From positions 806,001 to 870,000 of the forward strand of contig OZ245731.1 of NCBI GenBank assembly GCA_965227155.1: a DNA stretch of 64,000 nucleotides, given 5' to 3'. This DNA comes from UBA6059 sp965227155. Its GTDB lineage: Bacteria > Bacteroidota > Bacteroidia > Cytophagales > Cyclobacteriaceae. A program made the position numbers and the translations under genes. Positions 25,405-32,605 of the stretch are shown here, one piece after another (the stretch's first letter is position 1; each line of letters begins with the position of its first letter). A model generated the notes under the pieces. It was not told where the DNA came from. It saw only the letters and a program-made list of their open reading frames with translations, and did not search any database.

Positions 25405-25560
25405 TGTCGCTAACACTAATGTATCAAACATCACCTAATTATTCACCCTTAATATAGCTTTATTGCCAGTAAAGGCATTTTATTATCCGTCTTTTTATGC
25501 GGATATATACGTTTATATCCGTATTACAATTTGCTTTTTAGATCATTAATGCTAAGAAAT
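25405..25560 (-). other. 5' edge of the cassette array with degenerate upstream site
   Basis: GTTAGCGACA on the minus strand (25414-25405) is the R' box that starts cassette 1. It is complementary to that cassette's R'' (TGTCGCTAAC at 23772-23763). Upstream, around 25550-25530, the minus strand TTAGCATTAATGATC weakly mirrors the sequence beside R' (CTAACACTAATGTATC in reverse complement), so an older, decayed attC is possible; an attI is the alternative. Neither is certain. Confidence 0.4.
25500..25521. repeat. 22-bp near-perfect palindrome upstream of cassette 1
   Basis: CGGATATA-TACGTT-TATATCCG is palindromic at 20 of 22 positions, with only the pair flanking the central ACGT mismatched. 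It lies about 110 bases upstream of the first cassette gene and could be an operator or part of a promoter for the array. Confidence 0.5.
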
Positions 25561-25842
25561 ACTCATGATCCTGAAAATGACTTATTTCCGGATGGGTCAG
25601 TCCTGCCTAATTCATACCCCTCCCTGTGAAATTTTATATCTCCCCGCAGGATTCACCGCCCTGCCTTCAGCATAGTCGGCCCTTCCTGCGAGAGGCAGCA
25701 GCTTTCCTGCGGGGATTTCATAATGTCTTGCAAAATTTTCTTTTGCCCCGCGTTGTTTTTGCCTCTTTCCACGCTATTTTGTATTGTCCTGCGGTAGTCA
25801 GGGGCTTTCCTGCGGAGTAGGATAACCTCCCGTTTCATGCAT
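25561..25842. repeat. Non-coding stretch with repeated TCCTGCG motifs
   Basis: No convincing gene lies between 25415 and 25990. Within it TCCTGCG-type words recur. TCCCCGCAGGA (25641-25651) is the exact reverse complement of TCCTGCGGGGA (25705-25715), and GCTTTCCTGCGG occurs directly repeated at 25701-25712 and 25804-25815. Further copies of CCTGCG lie near 25685 and 25788. The stretch is more GC-rich than the adjoining cassette array. It could be a decayed repeat element or a structured RNA; no coding signal supports a protein. Confidence 0.5.
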
Positions 25843-25871
25843 CTTTTGGAAAGTTCTGAACTTTCCAAAAG
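25843..25871. repeat. Perfect 14-bp hairpin, 1-base loop
   Basis: CTTTTGGAAAGTTC (25843-25856) is followed by one T and then its exact reverse complement (25858-25871). It sits just before a second perfect hairpin and about 120 bases upstream of the aldo/keto reductase start. Confidence 0.8.
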
Positions 25872-25884
25872 TTTCTGCGCCAAC

Positions 25885-25921
25885 CCAACCTCGACAAGGC
25901 TTGGAACCTTGTCGAGGTTGG
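25885..25921. repeat. Perfect 15-bp hairpin, 7-base loop
   Basis: CCAACCTCGACAAGG (25885-25899) and its exact reverse complement (25907-25921) flank the loop CTTGGAA. No T-run follows on the plus strand. The pair of hairpins lies in the leader of the aldo/keto reductase gene, so RNA-level control or a small mobile repeat are both possible. Confidence 0.8.
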
Positions 25922-25990
25922 CCGGTATCATTTCCAAAACCCAAAGGCTTCCATATCTTTACATCATCATTTCATCCAAAAACATCAATC

Positions 25991-26974
25991 ATGCAGTATC
26001 AGTCACTAGGCAATACCGAACTCAAAGTTTCCAAAATCTCCCTCGGCACCTGGCAGCTGGGCGGTGGCTGGGGCTCTCGCTTTGACCCTCGCGTAGCGCA
26101 GAAAATCCTCCATGCAGCGCTGGATGAGGGCATCAACTTCTTCGATACAGCAGATGTTTATGATGGCCAGCTCAGCGAAAAAGAGGTCGGCAAAATTGTA
26201 AAAGCCAACAGGGACGAGCGCTTTATCGCCACCAAAATCGGCCGACGCATCGATCCGCATACGCCCGAAAACTACACGCCCGATACCCTCGAAAAGCATG
26301 TGGATGAAGCCCTCTTCAACACCGGCCTGGACGAGCTGGACCTGGTGCAGCTCCACTGTCCTCCCACGGCCGTTTATGACAATGAGGCTGTCTTTGAGCG
26401 GCTAAGCCAGATAAAGCAAAAAGGAAAGGTTCGCTATTTTGGGGTAAGTGTGGAGAAGGTCAGCGAAGCAATGCAGGCAGCTCAATACCCTGTGGTAAGT
26501 ACGGTGCAAATCATTTTCAACATGTTTCGCCATAAACCACTGGACGAATGCTTCCCGCTATTGGAAAAAAAGAAAATCGGCATTCTGGCACGGGTGCCAC
26601 TCGCCAGTGGCCTACTAACCGGAAAATTCAAGCCCAATTCAGAGTTTAGAAAGGATGATCACCGCAATTTCAATCGGGATGGTGCCTATTTCGATAAGGG
26701 GGAAACATTTTCAGGGGTACCCTATGAACGAGGACTAAAAGCTGTGGCTGAACTGCAAAAGATTTTCGAAGACCGTCCGATCAACTTATACGCCTTGCGT
26801 TGGATCTTAATGTTTGGTGCAGTAGGTACGGTAATTCCCGGTGCCAGCAAACCTGAGCAAGTACAGGCCAATGCAGCTGCCCTACAGGTACCTGCCCTCA
26901 CCAGTGAGCAAATGCAGGCTGTTAGGGATATTTACGATCATTATTTCAGAGCAGAGGTGCATCAGCAATGGTGA
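25991..26974 (+). CDS. Aldo/keto reductase
   Basis: A 327-residue NADPH-dependent oxidoreductase with a TIM-barrel fold, reducing aldehydes or ketones of unknown identity. The motif set is complete: LSLGTW-like strand (ISLGTWQLGGGWG), the FFDTADVYDGQLSEK block with catalytic Asp and Tyr, ATKIGRR with the catalytic Lys, and the LDLVQLHCPP segment. The ATG at 25991 is chosen because it begins the conserved MQYQSLGNTELKVS sequence; an upstream in-frame extension runs through the hairpin region. The gene stands alone, between the repeat stretch and a terminator. Confidence 0.93.
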   Translation: MQYQSLGNTELKVSKISLGTWQLGGGWGSRFDPRVAQKILHAALDEGINFFDTADVYDGQLSEKEVGKIVKANRDERFIATKIGRRIDPHTPENYTPDTLEKHVDEALFNTGLDELDLVQLHCPPTAVYDNEAVFERLSQIKQKGKVRYFGVSVEKVSEAMQAAQYPVVSTVQIIFNMFRHKPLDECFPLLEKKKIGILARVPLASGLLTGKFKPNSEFRKDDHRNFNRDGAYFDKGETFSGVPYERGLKAVAELQKIFEDRPINLYALRWILMFGAVGTVIPGASKPEQVQANAAALQVPALTSEQMQAVRDIYDHYFRAEVHQQW

Positions 26975-27155
26975 CCTAGTAGTTAAGTTTCTGCTTTGGT
27001 GGGGATTTTATGATGGCACATTCAATCCAGGCCGGTATGCTTCTCTAATCTTTTGAGCCTTGTTTCAACCCGCTCCTGGGTAAACTCATAAACATTTATA
27101 AAAGCATCAAGATAAGCTCCATTTAACCTCTACAGTCACTTTTAAGGTGACAAAA

Positions 27156-27194
27156 AAAGAGGTTGTCTTTTATTAGTCTTGAGACAACCTCTTC
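27156..27194. terminator. Bidirectional terminator between AKR and M24 peptidase genes
   Basis: AAGAGGTTGTC (27157-27167) pairs perfectly with GACAACCTCTT (27183-27193), with an A-run before and T-rich sequence inside and after. It can serve both converging genes; it lies 30 bases past the end of the M24 gene. The rest of 26975-27223 holds no gene I can support. Confidence 0.75.
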
Positions 27195-27223
27195 AATTTA
27201 GCTGATTATTTGAACCCAATCTT

Positions 27224-28582
27224 TTATTGAGCGTTCGGTGGCAAAGGCCGCGGAATTACCCAAAGTTCTTTTTGTCTGCCATCAATATAGCGGAAACCTG
27301 TTTCATCAAAATACCCATCTTCCTCCAGCATAATGCGGATCTCTTTGCCCCACTCTTCAATCTGCACACCGGCGTTTAGCTCTATGGAATAGGCCGTATT
27401 GTAATACAGCGGATAATCTCCTCTGCCGGGCACACCGTCCTGCTGATCCCAAAGGCCTATGGTAGGGCCGGCAGCATGGCCATGAAAGCCAATTGGGTGC
27501 GTGTAAATCACGCCTTTCAGGCCTTCGGCTTTACACTGGTCAAGAGCAGCTTTGAGAATCTCATTGCCTGTGCGGCCTAGTTTGTAGTTGTCCGTAAGGG
27601 CATCCTGCACGGCATTGCCTTGTTTGAAGGCCTCCACCAGGTATGCCGGGGGCTCTGTTTCTCCGGGCTTAAGGATATAAGCATGCTGTTGGGTATCTGT
27701 ATTCAGGCGCAGGTAGCTTATACCAAAATCCGTATGGATCAAATCGCCCGGTTGGATGATGGCATCTTCAGGCCGCTCAGAGAAAGATCGTAAATGCTCG
27801 AAGGATTCGGGATCCTGTCGCTGAATGGATACCGAAGGATGAAACCAGGTAACAAGACCAAGTTCGCGTATGCGGTCACGCATCCACCAAACCACATCAT
27901 CAGTGGTCGTGATGCCAGGCTGGATTACCTCATCAGAAAATGCCTCGGCAATAATCTGATGCGCAATTCTTACGATCTGCTGGTAAACAGCCATCTCACT
28001 TTTGGTACGTGTTTCCAGCCAGCCTACAGCCAGGTTCTCTGCATTAACCACTTTTTTCTGGTAGTCCTTAGGCAATGCCTCCATCAGCGACTCGTAATGA
28101 CTCGCCGAAAGACCATCTGCCAGGGCAAAATTTTTGGACTTATTGATACCAATTTTTTCAGGGTTCTTTTCCTGGATCAACCGCGACAATGCCTGCCATT
28201 GGTCGGGCTGCATGTTGGGGTTCCAGGCCTTCTCGAAAATGGTGCCTACATTATACCGAGCTATGGCATAAGTTTCCAAGTCTTTACCAGCACCCGGATC
28301 ATAAATGACAAGCATGGTAGTTCTTCTGGCAGAAAGCCAGGTAGCAGGCAGCATGGTTTTGATAATCGGGTCTTCATTGTATTCGCTTCCAATCACGAGC
28401 CACATATCTATGCCCTCCCTCCGCATCAAATCGGGTAGCACTATTTTTACCCGCTCTGTAAGCCATTCGTTGATCACGCGGGCACGTTCTTTCATAGGTA
28501 GTATTTTGGGCACATAGCTGTTTTGTGCCCACAAGCCTGTTGTAAGCGATAGCAATAGCCCCAGTATCAATATCCTCTTCAT
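27224..28582 (-). CDS. M24 family metallopeptidase (X-Pro aminopeptidase-like), secreted
   Basis: A 452-residue exported peptidase of the pita-bread fold. A signal peptide is clear from the ATG at 28582 (KRILILGLLLSLTTGLWAQ), which is why an upstream in-frame start at 28624 is rejected. Dinuclear metal ligands are visible: HTDFGIS with the first Asp, the later Asp in LNTDTQ, His in HPIGFHGHAAGP, Glu in YSIELNAGVQ and Glu in RIMLEEDGYF. The reaction would be removal of N-terminal residues before proline, or dipeptide hydrolysis, in the periplasm. It is transcribed alone. Confidence 0.92.
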   Translation of the reverse strand: MKRILILGLLLSLTTGLWAQNSYVPKILPMKERARVINEWLTERVKIVLPDLMRREGIDMWLVIGSEYNEDPIIKTMLPATWLSARRTTMLVIYDPGAGKDLETYAIARYNVGTIFEKAWNPNMQPDQWQALSRLIQEKNPEKIGINKSKNFALADGLSASHYESLMEALPKDYQKKVVNAENLAVGWLETRTKSEMAVYQQIVRIAHQIIAEAFSDEVIQPGITTTDDVVWWMRDRIRELGLVTWFHPSVSIQRQDPESFEHLRSFSERPEDAIIQPGDLIHTDFGISYLRLNTDTQQHAYILKPGETEPPAYLVEAFKQGNAVQDALTDNYKLGRTGNEILKAALDQCKAEGLKGVIYTHPIGFHGHAAGPTIGLWDQQDGVPGRGDYPLYYNTAYSIELNAGVQIEEWGKEIRIMLEEDGYFDETGFRYIDGRQKELWVIPRPLPPNAQ

Positions 28583-28722
28583 TATTCTAATTTTTTCATG
28601 CAAAATAATCATCTCATTGCACATCTAGTGGTCACTGACAAGGTAAAACCACCGTTTGTCAAATGGAAAGAATTCCTTTTGCTTGAAGTACGGGAGGATA
28701 ATGTTTATCTTGTTAAAATTCT

Positions 28723-29709
28723 ATGCATCAGGTAATTCAAATATTAATTCGGCCAGCTTCTGTCATCTCAATAATCAGTTTATTGATTTTCAGCGGCTGT
28801 TTCGAAGCAGAACCGCTACCCCCTACCCAGGAATCGCTTTCATTAGAAACCAGAGCCGGCAACATATACGGCACACTGGAAATGCCGGATAGGCGTGGCA
28901 AGGTGCCACTCGTGCTGATTATCTCCGGCTCGGGTCCTACCAATCGTGATGGCAACACCGCCAACACCCCCGGAAAAAATGATGGTCTGGCTTTAATCGC
29001 AGATGCCTTGCTGGAAGAAGGAATTGCCAGCTTTCGCTATGATAAACGTGGGGTGGGTGAAAGCGTGGATGCAATCGATGAATCCGGGCTTTTATTTACA
29101 GACTACATACAGGATGCAATAAGCTGGATGAAAAAGCTGCGTAAGGACGGGCGCTTTTCCAGCATCGGTATACTAGGCCATAGCCAGGGATCGCTGGTAG
29201 GTATGATTGCCGCTTCCACTACCAATGCTGATTTCTTCATTTCAGTGGCCGGTGCCTCCAGCACTGCCGATGAGCTATTGCTTCGCCAGCTGGAGCAAGG
29301 CAGTCCTCCCGAGGTAATCGAATATTCCCGACAGGTATTGAGTGAATTAAAAAAAGGCAACATGGTATCGCCTGTAGCGCCTTCTATGGCCTTTCTCTTC
29401 CGCGAAGAGGCACAACCTTTTCTGATCAGCTGGATACAATTTGACCCAAAAACTGAATTGGCACGGCTGAATATGCCCATCAGTGTGGTGCATGGTGCGC
29501 ATGACATTCAAATTCCACTGGCACAGGCACAGGCCTTAGCTGAAGCGAACCCAAGGGCCACACTCGAGGTAATACCGGGCATGAACCATGTGTTTAAACT
29601 AGCGCCCTTGGATCCACAGCAGAACCTCATCGCTTACACGGACCCCAACATTCCACTGGCGGAAGACTTTGTATTGCACCTTAAAAAATACCTGAGGGAA
29701 AACCTATAA
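28723..29709 (+). CDS. Alpha/beta hydrolase lipoprotein
   Basis: A 328-residue alpha/beta hydrolase with a lipoprotein signal (hydrophobic stretch ending LLIFSGC, Cys near residue 27). The nucleophile elbow is GHSQGS, the oxyanion region SGSGPTNRDGN follows the first strand, and a late Asp/His pair appears in VHGAHDIQIP and GMNHVFK. Esterase or acyl-hydrolase activity in the envelope follows from the family; the substrate is unknown. Its last six bases overlap the end of the convergent large secreted-protein gene. Confidence 0.9.
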   Translation: MHQVIQILIRPASVISIISLLIFSGCFEAEPLPPTQESLSLETRAGNIYGTLEMPDRRGKVPLVLIISGSGPTNRDGNTANTPGKNDGLALIADALLEEGIASFRYDKRGVGESVDAIDESGLLFTDYIQDAISWMKKLRKDGRFSSIGILGHSQGSLVGMIAASTTNADFFISVAGASSTADELLLRQLEQGSPPEVIEYSRQVLSELKKGNMVSPVAPSMAFLFREEAQPFLISWIQFDPKTELARLNMPISVVHGAHDIQIPLAQAQALAEANPRATLEVIPGMNHVFKLAPLDPQQNLIAYTDPNIPLAEDFVLHLKKYLRENL

Positions 29710-31800
29710 ACTGACCCGAATTCCCGGCCCCAGCATAAAAAACCAGTCTCCATCGGTAAGCAGATAGCCTCCACCAAGGTAAAGGGGGAATGTAAGCTTG
29801 GAATTACTTCTTGGGTAAAGGCTACCCAATACCACAAATCCTATATCACGGTTGCTGTTGTCTTCAGAGAAGTTGAATGCATTGAGTGCGATGAACCCGG
29901 CACCAACCTTGTAAGGCCGGGGGGTAGCGATCTTCTCCGGATGATAAAAGGTAAACTGCGAGATCATCGCCATACTGATACCCCCAAGGTTATCGAAATC
30001 ATCGTTACCTGCACGCTTGGTCAGCAAACCTGCCGGGAATGACACATCTATATCAAAACTAATATTGCGCTTTTGCAAGATTGTAATCTCGTCCGTGTAG
30101 CCTTCTCCTCCATACGCCAGCTTATCATGGCTAATCCTGATGGTGACCCTTGACCAGTCATCCAGATCATAGGTTTTTTTGTTCAATTGCTCATTGAGCG
30201 AAATCAAGGGGTCCTTGCAATTGCGCTTGTTATACATAGCATATCTGGGAGAGCTGATAGACGGGCAGATTACATAATCCTCCACCTCTTTCATATCTAT
30301 CAGATCATTGCGGGAGGAGCGTATTTCAAACTGCAAATCGACCTGCTGTAGTCCGTGCATGACTGCCTTATCGATCAGCTCCGGGTTAAACTCAACCACA
30401 ATATCACTGATAGTCTGATCATACAGAATTGGGCCCTCTACATCTGTAAGCCTGTATGTACGGTTGCCCACATTGACATTAACAAAATCTAGTGGTGCAG
30501 GGCGATGATATTCATCAATAGAAATTGACCTGCCGGTGTACTCTCCTAATTGAATAATGCGAATTTCTTTTTTACGGATGTCCATGGGAATGTCCAGGCG
30601 GTAATATTGCACCCTGTCGTCACCGGTGAGTGAATCAATGGCCACTTTATTGATGCCTTCAAAATACAATGGCGCATTATTCAGGCCTACTCCTTCTACC
30701 TTCAAATCTACCAGTTGCCCGGGATTCACCGAGTTGGTCGCCTGCCAGCGCCCCTGGTCGGTGAGCACGGATATCTTCTGTATTTCCGTCTCATGAAGGA
30801 TATTCAGATTAGTAAGAAACTCTGAGTCATCGCCATCTTTGATGTATAAATACCCTTGCGATTGATTGTGATAATTGTAAGGGCGCAACCAGCATAGCAC
30901 CTGATTATTGCTCAACCTGCTGCGGGTGTAGATTTCTGCTATTAATGCGCCTCCGGGCTCATTTTGGCGCTCTACACGATAGGTTTTATTAAGTTGAAGG
31001 TTGCGATTGTCTTGTAGCTGAATTTCCACCCCTTCGGTACTGCTTTGCTCATTGAGAATCACATTGTTGAGGTTAATATTCAAAAAAGCCAGCCTACTTG
31101 CCTTTACCGTAAACATTTGCCGCAGTGTATCAGCCTGGTAGACTATTTCTTTTTCTGCATTGACGGTAGGCCTCCTTGTGGTAATGGGGATATTGATCTC
31201 CAAAGGCCCCAGGCGGTTGGCCACCAAATGCAACCGTAGCTTGTCATTCTGTAAAGAAAGTCGGTAGTCATAGGCCCTTCCTTCCACCCATTGATTATCA
31301 ATAAAAATGTTAGATGGTAAATTGCTGGGCAGCTCAAATATCTTCTCTTCTCCAATATAAAGCTCCTCCCTCGACGCTCTGAGCTGTACCGAGGTTTCTG
31401 TGTAAGGTAATAACGGTAGGGAAAAGCCAACACTTCTTCCCGCTATGATGGATTGCACCCTGAGTGACAGGAAACTTGAGTTGATCAAATCGGAAAACCT
31501 GACCCGTGCCTGGTAATAGCCATCGGTATTCCAAAAAAGGGAATCAACCAGCGAAATTTCCCGGGAAGCTGCTATGGCGACTTGATCAACCGGCCGACTG
31601 ATGTATAGGCGGATTTCAGCGAATGGGCGTGCTTCCTGAAATTTGAAATACAGGTGCTCTTCGCCATTGAATACAACCATATGCTGGTCTGTATCGAATC
31701 GCATGGTATCGATCCTGATCTCAATCTTGTCGAATGGCCCTGCATACTGGGCCCAGGTGGTAAAGGGTAATAGTAGAAAAAATAATATTCTGCTGATCAT
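29704..31800 (-). CDS. Large secreted/outer-membrane protein of unknown function
   Basis: A 698-residue protein with a signal peptide (ISRILFFLLLPFTTWAQ). Residues ~20-330 are beta-rich, with repeats of short strands; residues ~330-590 are a mixed domain. The C-terminal ~100 residues (FTFYHPEKIATPRPYKVGAG, then GFVVLGSLYP, GGGYLLTDGDWFFMLGPGI) alternate like outer-membrane beta-strands and end in a hydrophobic valine-serine-leucine. This fits an outer-membrane-associated protein of the Bacteroidota. I do not recognise a named family. Its neighbours give no pathway clue. Confidence 0.82.
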   Translation of the reverse strand: MISRILFFLLLPFTTWAQYAGPFDKIEIRIDTMRFDTDQHMVVFNGEEHLYFKFQEARPFAEIRLYISRPVDQVAIAASREISLVDSLFWNTDGYYQARVRFSDLINSSFLSLRVQSIIAGRSVGFSLPLLPYTETSVQLRASREELYIGEEKIFELPSNLPSNIFIDNQWVEGRAYDYRLSLQNDKLRLHLVANRLGPLEINIPITTRRPTVNAEKEIVYQADTLRQMFTVKASRLAFLNINLNNVILNEQSSTEGVEIQLQDNRNLQLNKTYRVERQNEPGGALIAEIYTRSRLSNNQVLCWLRPYNYHNQSQGYLYIKDGDDSEFLTNLNILHETEIQKISVLTDQGRWQATNSVNPGQLVDLKVEGVGLNNAPLYFEGINKVAIDSLTGDDRVQYYRLDIPMDIRKKEIRIIQLGEYTGRSISIDEYHRPAPLDFVNVNVGNRTYRLTDVEGPILYDQTISDIVVEFNPELIDKAVMHGLQQVDLQFEIRSSRNDLIDMKEVEDYVICPSISSPRYAMYNKRNCKDPLISLNEQLNKKTYDLDDWSRVTIRISHDKLAYGGEGYTDEITILQKRNISFDIDVSFPAGLLTKRAGNDDFDNLGGISMAMISQFTFYHPEKIATPRPYKVGAGFIALNAFNFSEDNSNRDIGFVVLGSLYPRSNSKLTFPLYLGGGYLLTDGDWFFMLGPGIRVSL

Positions 31801-31891
31801 GAATCAAAATTAGTAATATTTGAAGCGCAGGAAAGGATGTATCCTACAGCGGCTAAATTTTTAATGTCAACGTTTAGTATTTGGTTTCAGC

Positions 31892-32605
31892 ATGCCCAAC
31901 CCCTATTTTAAGTTCAAGCAATTCACGATTTGGCAAGCCTATCAGGGGTTAAAGGTCACCACAGACGGATGTCTGCTCGGTGCTATTGCAACATGCCCCA
32001 ACCCAAAGCGAATTTTAGATATTGGAACCGGCACGGGGCTTCTTGCGCTTATGCTGGCACAGAAATACCCAACTGCAGAAATCACCGGCATTGACGTACA
32101 GCCTGAAGCCACTGACCTGGCAGCTAAAAACTTCGCTTCATCTCCTTGGGCTAGCAACTTAAAGGTTGTCAATCAGCGCATACAGGAATTTTCCACCCCA
32201 CTGGTAAAGCCATTTGACCTGATCATCTCTAACCCACCTTTTTTTGCCGGTCATTTACCCAATCAAGACTCCAGCAAAGCCCTGGCGCTACACAATGATG
32301 GTTTACCTATAAAAGCATTACTCGAAGCAGGCTCAGCGCTACTTACCAATGAAGGCTGCTTTTGGATGATGTATCCAGCTTATGAGGCAGATCAATGCCT
32401 GAAGCTGGCAGAGGCGATGGATTTCTTTTTGGCAGAAACCTGGCTTATCTACAACAGCCAAAAAGGCTCTGTTTTCAGAAAAGTGATGTGCCTGAAAAAA
32501 CAACAAAGTGTAGTTCAAGAGCAGGAATTGATCATCCGTACCACATCGGGTACTTATACCAATGACTTTATCGAGCTGCTGAAACCTTATTACCTATACC
32601 TTTAA
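31892..32605 (+). CDS. trmN: tRNA1(Val) (adenine-37-N6)-methyltransferase-like
   Basis: A 237-residue SAM-dependent methyltransferase of the YfiC/TrmN6 family, which methylates N6 of A37 in tRNA1-Val. The SAM loop is DIGTGTGLLALMLAQ, the acidic strand end ITGIDVQ, and the catalytic NPPF motif ISNPPFFAGHL, marking an N6-adenine/amino methyltransferase. The N-terminal FKFKQFTI...KVTTDGCLLGA block is characteristic of this family. The length is normal. The stop overlaps the end of the convergent saccharopine dehydrogenase-like gene by 4 bases. Confidence 0.9.
   Translation: MPNPYFKFKQFTIWQAYQGLKVTTDGCLLGAIATCPNPKRILDIGTGTGLLALMLAQKYPTAEITGIDVQPEATDLAAKNFASSPWASNLKVVNQRIQEFSTPLVKPFDLIISNPPFFAGHLPNQDSSKALALHNDGLPIKALLEAGSALLTNEGCFWMMYPAYEADQCLKLAEAMDFFLAETWLIYNSQKGSVFRKVMCLKKQQSVVQEQELIIRTTSGTYTNDFIELLKPYYLYL

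Larger units (their letters stand above)
21789..25414 (-). mobile_element. Integron gene-cassette array without integrase in view (CALIN-type)
   Basis: Three consecutive same-strand cassettes are bounded by integron-type recombination sites. Cassette 1 (two genes) runs from 25413 to 23658, cassette 2 (one gene) from 23657 to 22479, and cassette 3 (antitoxin/toxin) from 22478 to at least 21789. Each cassette's R'' box is complementary to the R' box at its own 5' edge: AGCGACA-type, TAAGAGC-type and TACCTGT-type respectively. The region is visibly more AT-rich than its neighbours. No tyrosine recombinase IntI gene is present in the window. The boundaries beyond the outermost boxes are not resolved. 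Confidence 0.85.

Noticed and set aside
25653..25937. 94-residue minus-strand frame and plus-strand frames through the hairpin region
   Set aside because: Frames on both strands give the same short peptide (LLESSELSK) because of the palindromes; no conserved protein features.
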